NCBI GenBank assembly: GCA_003694975.1
Contig: RFJH01000110.1
Span: 1-6,172, forward strand
Length of the DNA: 6,172 nucleotides
DNA from: Anaerolineae bacterium
Lineage (GTDB): Bacteria > Chloroflexota > Anaerolineae > Anaerolineales > Villigracilaceae
Direction of reading: 5' to 3'
Shown: piece after piece, positions 1-5,088 of the stretch
How the letters are laid out: every line of letters begins with the position of its first letter
How positions within the stretch are numbered: position 1 is the stretch's first letter
Position numbers and translations under genes: made by a program
The notes under the pieces: generated by a model
The model's input: the letters and a program-made list of their open reading frames with translations, nothing else
Told to the model about the DNA's origin: nothing
Database searches by the model: none

Positions 1-1
1 C

Positions 2-232
2 ATCGCTGAAGAGAATGGCTATGCCGAACGGGTCATCCGAACCATCAAAGAAGAGGAGGTGTATCTATCGGACTATGTTGACTTCGCCGATGCCGTCCGC
101 CAAATCGGACACTTTATCGAGGAGGTGTACATGACCAAGCGTATTCACTCCTCGTTGGGGTATCTCACTCCTACCGAGTTCGAGAGCGCCTATCGCCTTG
201 CTCAGCATCAGGAGACCTTGACATCCCCCTAA
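2..232 (+). CDS. IS3-family transposase, C-terminal end (partial)
   Basis: This is the last 76 codons of a DDE transposase that runs in from the left edge and ends at TAA 230-232. The visible part starts IAEENGYAERVIRTIK: N-G-x-A-E-R with a following T-I-K is the signature around the third catalytic acid (Glu, ninth visible residue) of IS3-family integrase cores. It continues to IHSSLGYLTPTEF, the usual rve_3 C-terminal motif of IS3 OrfB proteins. The enzyme cuts and joins the ends of its own insertion sequence. The first two catalytic Asp residues and any OrfA lie outside the window, so whether the element is intact cannot be judged. It is the only plus-strand gene and converges on the membrane protein gene at 291-2312. 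Confidence 0.9.
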   Translation: MAEENGYAERVIRTIKEEEVYLSDYVDFADAVRQIGHFIEEVYMTKRIHSSLGYLTPTEFESAYRLAQHQETLTSP

Positions 233-240
233 AAATCGCC

Positions 241-272
241 TAAAAAGTGTCCAGTTCTAGGGGACCACTACA
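241..272. repeat. Right terminal inverted repeat of the IS3-family element
   Basis: Just after the transposase stop, the sequence read outward-in on the minus strand begins TGTAGTGGTCCCC and continues into a stretch matching AACTGGACACTTTTTA. IS3-family elements end in 5'-TG...CA-3', so the element probably ends at the CA at 271-272. The matching left repeat and the target-site duplication lie outside the window, so the boundary is inferred from the family pattern only. An 8-base direct repeat, CCTAAAAA, occurs at 228-235 and 239-246 at its inner edge. Confidence 0.65.
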
Positions 273-290
273 GAGCGAAAACATAGTTGC

Positions 291-2312
291 TTACTTTCCA
301 CTGCAAACGGCATCTATTGCTTGCTCATACTCACCTTCTTGCCATCTCTCTGTCTTCCCATGTGCACACAAGGTGGCACGTACGCGAGGATCGGACGCCA
401 TTCGCGTTGCAATTTTGTGAGCCGAACGCATGTCGCCAGCATTGACATAAGCAACAATGACAGGAAACCACTCGGATTGGTCAAAAGGGTGCAGTCCGTT
501 TGCGATCGCTGTGTCTGCCAGCCGCGCTGCATCCTCCCAATCCTTACGCTGAAGCGCCAGGTTAATCTTCTGGTAATAAAAACACCACGTGTGCTCGGGT
601 TCCTTACCAAACATATCTACAGGAGGGATGTGAGGTTGGGAATCAATCCGGATCAAATCAATATCTGAATACTTTGCAATAGCGCTAACAGATAGAGGTT
701 CGTAGGGGGAAATTACAGGCACGGTACTATCAAGAATATGAAGGCATGATTGGCTCGTAGGCAGGGACATTACAAGTGATTTTCCATAATCACGCCTGAC
801 CAAAACGCTACGCATTTGGCGTTCTTGCAACGTTGCCTGTTCAAGATCGAGAGCAATGCCGGGATAAGGGATTTGCCCGCTCATTCTCAAGGGGGCACCG
901 GGATTGTAAATGATGTTTAACGGCCCCCAGACCTCATATTCTTCTCGCAAAGGTGCCTCTGGTGGAAGGGAAAGGATCACCGTTGTGCCATCGCTCAGGT
1001 CTGGCACCCTCCATGAAATTTGCCACCATACATTTCGTTGTATCTCCCAGAAATCACGATAGTATGCAGCACTGAAGTAATGGGTGATTACCCCAAGAGT
1101 TATCAGCCCCATAATGAAAAACCAGCGCGCTGGTGTGCGAATCGCATAAAAGGCTGCTCCGCCAATGAACATTGCCACACCCAGCGCAGATTGATAAGTA
1201 TAACGATCCCATTGAAGACCAAAGATCACAGTTCGTCTGGCGGCAACAATGGGAATGATAGTCAAGGCAACAATAGTGATACCTAAAAGTGAGGAGTGAA
1301 GTGAGGAGAGAGAAGGTTCTCTTGTCGAATCTTGCAATTGTGTTTTCCTCCAGGCCCAAAGATAAAGCCCAACCACTCCTGTGACAATGGTCGCCACCGC
1401 TAATGCAGCGACAAAGTCTCGTCTCCGTCCAGTATCTAGAAACTGATAGGGAGGTACTGCCCATGCAAAAACTGTTGTTGCAAGAGCGTTTTTAATCGCG
1501 TCCAAGAAGAGGCTAGACAAACTGTACAATGGAGAGGCCTCGTAAGTCGCGATGAGGACATCTACATTAACCGCTCTGCGCATTCCTTTAAAGATGAATA
1601 ACCGCCAATAGGCAAAAAAGAGAGCCAGTAACAGATAAGGCCAGCCATACCTGATGAGTTGGCGCATGGAGAACTTTTTCTCTGGCGAACGTGAATGGAA
1701 AACATACCAAAGTAAAAGTAACCGGGCTGCCTCTATGCCGATCATTGCTTCATAGATCATGAGGTAGAGAAGAGCCAGCAACAAAGAGAAAAAAGTTGAC
1801 CAAGCTCTTGATGCCGCCCTCTTTGTCTGTATAGCATTCACGGTAAGTGCCATAGATAGAACGGCACAGGTCTGGGCGAGGAGGATATTTTTGAAGGTAA
1901 CAGCATTGGGTTGTTGGTAAAAACCAGGGTAGATGATGAATAACGATGCAGTGAGTGTAGTTTCTACTCGCCGGTTTGGCCAAAGCATTCGAAGTAGCCA
2001 CATAAAAGCCAACCCTCCCCCAGCCCTTAGTAGCAATGCATAAAGATGCCAACCCAATTTAGACTGCCCTAAGAGGAAATAGTCGAAACTATAAATAACC
2101 CCAATAAATGGTCTATCAATCTTGAACAACTCAACAATGCCTTTGGCACCTTGGGCTTGAGCCGTCCACATCAAGTACCAGTCATCTCGGTAATATCCGA
2201 GCCAGGGAATGAGAACGCCATAAGTCAGTAGAGTAACCAACACAATGGTGGCTATAGATACGACCTTTTCTGAAATAAAGAATCGCTTAAGGGAATTTGC
2301 CTTATCTATCAT
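291..2312 (-). CDS. Polytopic membrane protein, GT-C glycosyltransferase-like, with periplasmic TPR-like tail
   Basis: A 673-residue integral membrane protein. The first hydrophobic helix (about 18-38) is followed by GYYRDDWYLMW (39-49). An acidic pair in the first extracytoplasmic loop is the hallmark of GT-C enzymes, which use polyprenyl-phosphate sugars (PMT/ArnT-like). About ten further hydrophobic segments follow (roughly 66-83, 86-108, 118-133, 140-160, 172-200, 222-240, 264-286, 299-320, 338-358, 370-415). Residues 420-673 look soluble and probably extracytoplasmic, with helical TPR-like repeats near 575-640 (ALQRKDWEDAARLADTAI; VNAGDMRSAHKIA). The ATG at 2312 lies inside the end of the cytidylyltransferase gene (11-base overlap), with a clear GAGGAA site 8 bases upstream. 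A sampled line is about 45% GC, lower than the roughly 63-67% of neighbouring genes. Membrane topology is clear. Transfer of a sugar to the surface glycan is inferred, and a flippase or polymerase role is possible. Confidence 0.75.
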   Translation of the reverse strand: MIDKANSLKRFFISEKVVSIATIVLVTLLTYGVLIPWLGYYRDDWYLMWTAQAQGAKGIVELFKIDRPFIGVIYSFDYFLLGQSKLGWHLYALLLRAGGGLAFMWLLRMLWPNRRVETTLTASLFIIYPGFYQQPNAVTFKNILLAQTCAVLSMALTVNAIQTKRAASRAWSTFFSLLLALLYLMIYEAMIGIEAARLLLLWYVFHSRSPEKKFSMRQLIRYGWPYLLLALFFAYWRLFIFKGMRRAVNVDVLIATYEASPLYSLSSLFLDAIKNALATTVFAWAVPPYQFLDTGRRRDFVAALAVATIVTGVVGLYLWAWRKTQLQDSTREPSLSSLHSSLLGITIVALTIIPIVAARRTVIFGLQWDRYTYQSALGVAMFIGGAAFYAIRTPARWFFIMGLITLGVITHYFSAAYYRDFWEIQRNVWWQISWRVPDLSDGTTVILSLPPEAPLREEYEVWGPLNIIYNPGAPLRMSGQIPYPGIALDLEQATLQERQMRSVLVRRDYGKSLVMSLPTSQSCLHILDSTVPVISPYEPLSVSAIAKYSDIDLIRIDSQPHIPPVDMFGKEPEHTWCFYYQKINLALQRKDWEDAARLADTAIANGLHPFDQSEWFPVIVAYVNAGDMRSAHKIATRMASDPRVRATLCAHGKTERWQEGEYEQAIDAVCSGK

Positions 2313-2976
2313 TGCTTCTTTTCCTCATCAAGAAATCCACAATGGCGAAATCCAGTTCTTCGTCGATATCCCAGGCTTCCTCCGCCTCGATCTCGAACAT
2401 CAACGGGCGCTCGCCGAGACGGTTGCGCCGCGCCAGAAGAGTCTGGCGGGTGAAGATGTAGATGCAGGAATTCTCCTCGTAGACGGGAGGCAGGTCCTGG
2501 GTCTGGAGCAGGATGGCGGGATTGTGGTTGATGGCGCGACCGAGTTGGTCCCACAGGCGGGTTTGCAGGCGCGTGACCGAGAAGAGCGAATCGTAGGCCG
2601 GGTAGTTCGTCAGAAAGGTTTGAATGGCGCGCGAGATGGTCCCGGCGCGCAGGAGGGGGTTCGTGCTGTGCGTCTGCAGGTAGAAATCGGCCTCCACCTG
2701 GGAGGTGTCGTAGGCCAGGATTTCGTTCATCGGGATGGTGTCGGCGCGCAGGTTCTCAGGGCGCTCGATGACCTGCACGGAGGGGAAATGCTCGCGCAGT
2801 CCCTCCATTATCGGGGGCGAATCGGTATCCACCACCACCTGGGCAATCTCCGGCACCTCCAGTAAGGTGGCGATGATGTGGTGGAAAAGGGGCTTTCCGG
2901 CCAGCGGGCGGTAGTTCTTACCGGGCACGCGCTGACTGTGGTGACGCATGGGAACGAGGGCGATGAGATGAGGCAT
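2302..2976 (-). CDS. Acylneuraminate cytidylyltransferase family protein (CMP-nonulosonate synthetase)
   Basis: A 224-residue protein of the CMP-NeuAc synthetase family (NeuA/PseF/LegF-like). The family joins CMP from CTP to a nine-carbon acidic sugar, releasing pyrophosphate, in the cytoplasm. Visible motifs are the N-terminal nucleotide-binding loop ALVPMRHHSQRVPGKNYRPL (6-25), VVVDTDS (47-53), ERPENLRAD (71-79), the QTHSTNPLLR substrate segment (101-110), and WDIDEELDF (202-210) with acidic residues at the usual metal site. The length matches single-domain family members. The loop has RHHSQR where classical NeuA has RGGSKG, so the exact sugar (sialic, legionaminic, pseudaminic or other) cannot be named. 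A TTG at 2988 would add four residues, but the ATG at 2976 gives the usual family N-terminus. Shine-Dalgarno support is weak for both. It probably supplies the activated sugar for the neighbouring glycan genes. The biosynthetic genes for the sugar itself are not in the window. Confidence 0.85.
   Translation of the reverse strand: MPHLIALVPMRHHSQRVPGKNYRPLAGKPLFHHIIATLLEVPEIAQVVVDTDSPPIMEGLREHFPSVQVIERPENLRADTIPMNEILAYDTSQVEADFYLQTHSTNPLLRAGTISRAIQTFLTNYPAYDSLFSVTRLQTRLWDQLGRAINHNPAILLQTQDLPPVYEENSCIYIFTRQTLLARRNRLGERPLMFEIEAEEAWDIDEELDFAIVDFLMRKRSNDR
2321..2326 (-). promoter_or_regulatory. Ribosome binding site of the membrane protein gene
   Basis: GAGGAA on the minus strand, 8 bases before the ATG at 2312 and inside the last codons of the cytidylyltransferase gene. 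It fixes the start and suggests translational coupling of the two genes. Confidence 0.7.
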
Positions 2977-2984
2977 GGGTATTC

Positions 2985-3110
2985 TCAATCAACAAAGGAC
3001 AGTCCCAAACGCTGCCGGATGAGGGAGCGAGGTTCTTTACAAATCTTGATGGCCTCACGGGCTTCTGCTTTCTCAGTTCTTTTGACCCACTCGCTTGTCA
3101 GTGGCTTCAT
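2985..3110 (-). pseudogene. Relic of a HEPN-domain toxin gene (internally deleted)
   Basis: A 41-codon open frame from ATG 3110 to TGA 2985-2987. It starts MKPLTSEWVKRTEKAEA, which resembles the opening of HEPN-domain proteins (typically MKPLT-x-EWV-x-KAE). It ends AREAIKICKEPRSLIRQRLG, which resembles their C-terminal helix (alternating acidic and basic residues, then a short IRxRLGL-type end). The usual middle of roughly 80-90 residues, which holds the Rx4-6H nuclease motif, is missing. The simplest reading is an in-frame internal deletion joining the two ends. Position supports this: such HEPN genes normally start overlapping the 3' end of their nucleotidyltransferase gene, and here the ATG lies inside the readthrough frame of the truncated partner upstream. 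Its product, if made, should have no nuclease activity. The stop lies 8 bases before the cytidylyltransferase ATG. The family match is from memory of typical sequences, not an alignment. It could instead be an unrelated small gene. Confidence 0.55.
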
Positions 3111-3129
3111 AACAGCACTTGCCCTTCCT

Positions 3130-3411
3130 CTAAACCTCGCGTAGAAAACAATCCCCCAGCGCCAGTCGTTCTCGAACTTCTGAGGGTTTCCGCACCATCA
3201 GATCCACGGGAAAGCGAGGGCGAGTCGCCATCCAGATTTCCGTGGCCATGTGGGGATTACGTCCCTCAAACGGCATGATGACCAGCAGGTCTACATCCGA
3301 ATCGGGGGTGGGGGTGCCATAGGCATAGGAGCCGAAGAGGATGATCTTCTCCGGTCTGAACTTCTCGGCGATGCGCTCCGCCAGGGCACGAATCTCGGAC
3401 ATGGGAATCAT
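3130..3411 (-). CDS. Minimal nucleotidyltransferase (MNT, MntA-like), C-terminally shortened
   Basis: A 93-residue minimal nucleotidyltransferase of the pol-beta fold. IILFGSYAYGTPTPDSDVDL (23-42) gives the GS motif (27-28) and the catalytic D-x-D (Asp39, Asp41); FPVDLMV supplies the third acid (Asp70). In HEPN/MNT (type VII) toxin-antitoxin systems this protein AMPylates and silences the HEPN toxin. The start ATG shares ATGA with the preceding HEPN gene (4-base overlap), which points to coupling. The protein stops at GDCFLREV, where family members usually run on about ten to twenty residues. Reading through the TAG at 3130-3132 gives RKGKCCYEA, close to the common ending ERGKVLYEA, and stays open to TGA 3073-3075 (112 residues). 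The TAG therefore looks like a recent nonsense change. The catalytic core is intact, so some activity may remain. Confidence 0.85.
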   Translation of the reverse strand: MIPMSEIRALAERIAEKFRPEKIILFGSYAYGTPTPDSDVDLLVIMPFEGRNPHMATEIWMATRPRFPVDLMVRKPSEVRERLALGDCFLREV

Positions 3412-3803
3412 GTCACTCGCTCCTGAATGGCATCCAGCCAGGCGCGCAGCAGAGAGGCGTGTCCCGCCAACCGTTCATAGACCTGGATCGCCAGCGCCTC
3501 GTTGTAGGTGTGCACGGTCAGATTACGGTCCTGTGCGGCTGCCATCAGTTTTTGCGCTGCGGCCTCGTCAAACAGTCCGCTTTCCAGAGAGGCGCGAATG
3601 GCTTTTCTGGGAGAAGCGACCTCGATGAACTCATGTTCAAAGAGATACGCCTGCGTCGCTTTCCAGGTCAGTTCGAAGGTGTACTCAAAGCGCTGAATGG
3701 CGGCATCGCGTTCCACCTCTGATGGCGACGACAGCCCCACCACGCGTTCCAGCGTTTCCAGCGCTTTGCGGGCCTCTCGCAAACGCTCTTTCACTCGTCC
3801 CAC
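3408..3803 (-). CDS. HEPN protein, HI0074-like (nucleotidyltransferase substrate-binding family; putative type VII toxin)
   Basis: A 131-residue all-helical protein of the HI0074 / NTase_sub_bind family, part of the HEPN superfamily. FEYTFELTWKATQAYL (39-54) is the family's conserved helix, and RNLTVHTYNE (93-102) is the conserved HEPN motif. The latter has the form R-x4-H-x-Y (Arg93, His98, Tyr100): in characterised systems Arg and His form the RNase site and the Tyr is the residue AMPylated by the MNT partner. The start is GTG 3803, with AGGAAGG at 3810-3816 six bases upstream. A GTG at 3794 is possible but less well placed. It overlaps the upstream MNT gene by 13 bases and the downstream one by 4. 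Family and pairing are clear. Whether it is a toxin in this host is inferred from the family, since HI0074 itself was first described as a substrate-binding partner. Confidence 0.88.
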   Translation of the reverse strand: MGRVKERLREARKALETLERVVGLSSPSEVERDAAIQRFEYTFELTWKATQAYLFEHEFIEVASPRKAIRASLESGLFDEAAAQKLMAAAQDRNLTVHTYNEALAIQVYERLAGHASLLRAWLDAIQERVT

Positions 3804-4099
3804 AGGATGCCTTCCTCTTCCACGCGCCGACGAAGTTTCTCATCCGCCTCGGCCAGGTTGACCAGGTCCACGCGATAGATTACATCGCTCTCCTCCAGAG
3901 CGGCGCGTATCTCGGCCAGGACGTAGGCCGGGATGGGCTCCAGCGGCAGAACGGCCACGTCAATATCCGATGTGCGACGCGCCTCGCCGCGCGCCCGCGA
4001 GCCGAACAGGTACACGCGCGCCGCGTGTCCCTTCAGGCCGCTCAGCACGATGCGGCGAACTTTGGCGATTTCGCCTTCGACCAGCGTGGGATTGCTCAT
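3791..4099 (-). CDS. Minimal nucleotidyltransferase (MNT), partner of the HI0074-like HEPN protein
   Basis: A 102-residue pol-beta-fold nucleotidyltransferase like HI0073. VYLFGSRARGEARRTSDIDV (29-48) contains the GSRARG motif (33-38) and D-x-D (Asp45, Asp47); YRVDLVNL gives the third acid (Asp78). It is expected to AMPylate and so neutralise the HEPN protein encoded immediately downstream, whose start lies 13 bases inside this gene. The ATG at 4099 is preceded by AGGAG at 4108-4112 with an 8-base spacer. The frame stays open far upstream (to 4624), but that part runs opposite no motif and overlaps the ACT fusion gene in another frame, so the short form is the gene. It differs in motif detail (GSRARG against GSYAYG) from the second MNT nearby, so the two are different subfamilies rather than a recent duplication. 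Confidence 0.9.
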   Translation of the reverse strand: MSNPTLVEGEIAKVRRIVLSGLKGHAARVYLFGSRARGEARRTSDIDVAVLPLEPIPAYVLAEIRAALEESDVIYRVDLVNLAEADEKLRRRVEEEGILWDE

Positions 4100-4107
4100 G
4101 CTCCGGT

Positions 4108-4112
4108 CTCCT
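4108..4112 (-). promoter_or_regulatory. Ribosome binding site of the first MNT gene
   Basis: AGGAG on the minus strand, 8 bases before the ATG at 4099, in the 20-base gap after the ACT fusion gene. It decides the short start against the long upstream open frame. Confidence 0.7.
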
Positions 4113-4119
4113 GACCCGA

Positions 4120-5088
4120 TTATACCGTCTTTGGCGTGTTCTTTTCTCCCCACCAAAACGCGCCCGGAAAATCCGGTGGGGCCTGCTTTTGTTTGCCGCT
4201 CCAGGCCTCCACGTCCAGGCGCAGCACGGCGGTGACCTTCAAATCCACGTCTTGTACGGGAGTGTAATCGCGCCCGGCGCGCAGATGAGGAAAGTATTTC
4301 TCCACCAGCCGTCTCAGGGCGTCTTTCGCCTCGTCGGGGTCCTCCACCAGAGAGACTCTTCCGAAGACCACCACGCCCGCGTATTCCACGCCCATCTCCA
4401 TCGCCGTATCCGCAGGGAGCAACCGCCCCATCTCGCTGACGTTGAAATTCGCCCGCGCCCCGTGCAACACCGTCTCGTAGGTGCGCCCTGCCCGTGCGCC
4501 GTGCAGGTAGATGCAGCGCCGCTCCGGCACATAGACGAAATTGCGCGCCACGGTGAACGGCCGGCCGCCCACGCAGGTCGCCAGGACACCGTAATCGGCG
4601 CGCTCCAGAAACGAGATGATCCACGCCTCATCCTGGATGGCGCGGTCCCGGCGGCGAGGGCGCGCCCAGGGGGGCGGCGATTCGTCCTCCGGCGGCTCAG
4701 GGGCTCCGTCCACACGGTGACCCGCGGCGCGCAGGGCGGCGAGGGCGCGTGAGAGGTCCTCCGCCTTCACCAGCAGGTAGTCTGTATCGAAGGTGGAGAT
4801 GGCGAAGAGACTCACGCCCGCCGTGGCGAGCGCACCGCTCAAATCGGCCAGGACGCCGATCATGCCGAAGTCCAGTGGCCCTTCCACCTTCAGAAGCGCC
4901 CATCCCGCCTCGTGTCGGTTGCCCGGAACGGCGACCTCTGAGGGGCAGACCAGCGAGAGTTCCTCGGCGGTGCGTGTGAGGGCGTAGAAAGCGCCGCGCA
5001 ACGCCTGAAAGGGAATCGGCGCCTCCGGCGGCAGACGGTGTACGGTGTACTCCCCCGGCAAAAGGGTCAGGGTCAGGTTACTCGTCAT
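4120..5088 (-). CDS. Fusion protein: ACT-type (CASTOR-like) domain plus pyridoxamine-phosphate-oxidase-like FMN-binding domain
   Basis: A 322-residue two-domain protein. Residues 1-125 match the small ACT/CASTOR1-like family: LTLLPGEYTVHRLPP (7-21), a central LKVEGPLDFGMIGVLADLSG (66-85), and VSLFAISTFDTDYLLVK (92-108). Such domains usually bind amino acids. A proline- and acid-rich linker (about 128-142) leads to PRRRDRAIQDEAWI (144-157), the usual opening of the Pyridox_ox_2 / NimA-like split-barrel family. This is followed by GVLATCVGGRPFTVARNFVY (167-186), IYLHGARAGRT (193-203) and GVVVFGRVSLVEDPDEA (238-254). These proteins bind FMN or related cofactors; the substrate is unknown. ATG 5088 is chosen because the ACT family begins there; the 30 residues possible upstream are out of family and overlap the glycosyltransferase gene, whose 3' end it overlaps by 11 bases. 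Both domains normally occur as separate proteins. The link to the glycan genes is not obvious and it may be a passenger. Confidence 0.82.
   Translation of the reverse strand: MTSNLTLTLLPGEYTVHRLPPEAPIPFQALRGAFYALTRTAEELSLVCPSEVAVPGNRHEAGWALLKVEGPLDFGMIGVLADLSGALATAGVSLFAISTFDTDYLLVKAEDLSRALAALRAAGHRVDGAPEPPEDESPPPWARPRRRDRAIQDEAWIISFLERADYGVLATCVGGRPFTVARNFVYVPERRCIYLHGARAGRTYETVLHGARANFNVSEMGRLLPADTAMEMGVEYAGVVVFGRVSLVEDPDEAKDALRRLVEKYFPHLRAGRDYTPVQDVDLKVTAVLRLDVEAWSGKQKQAPPDFPGAFWWGEKNTPKTV

Noticed and set aside
228..246. CCTAAAAA direct repeats as a mobile-element or regulatory array
   Set aside because: Only two 8-base copies at the inner edge of the IS end; likely part of the transposase-binding end or chance.
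2245..2865. Plus-strand open frame of 206 codons opposite the cytidylyltransferase gene
   Set aside because: Runs antisense to a gene with clear family motifs, shows none of its own, and has the repetitive composition of a shadow frame in GC-rich DNA.
3130..3132. TAG in the second MNT gene as pyrrolysine or programmed recoding
   Set aside because: No recoding signal seen and no sign of pyrrolysine use; a nonsense mutation is simpler.
4100..4624. N-terminal extension of the first MNT gene
   Set aside because: Arg/Gly-rich, overlaps the ACT fusion gene in another frame; the ATG at 4099 has a good ribosome site and the normal family N-terminus.
3970..4752. Plus-strand open frame of 260 codons
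   Set aside because: Antisense to the MNT and ACT fusion genes, rich in Arg, His and Pro, no recognisable domain; a shadow of GC-rich coding sequence.
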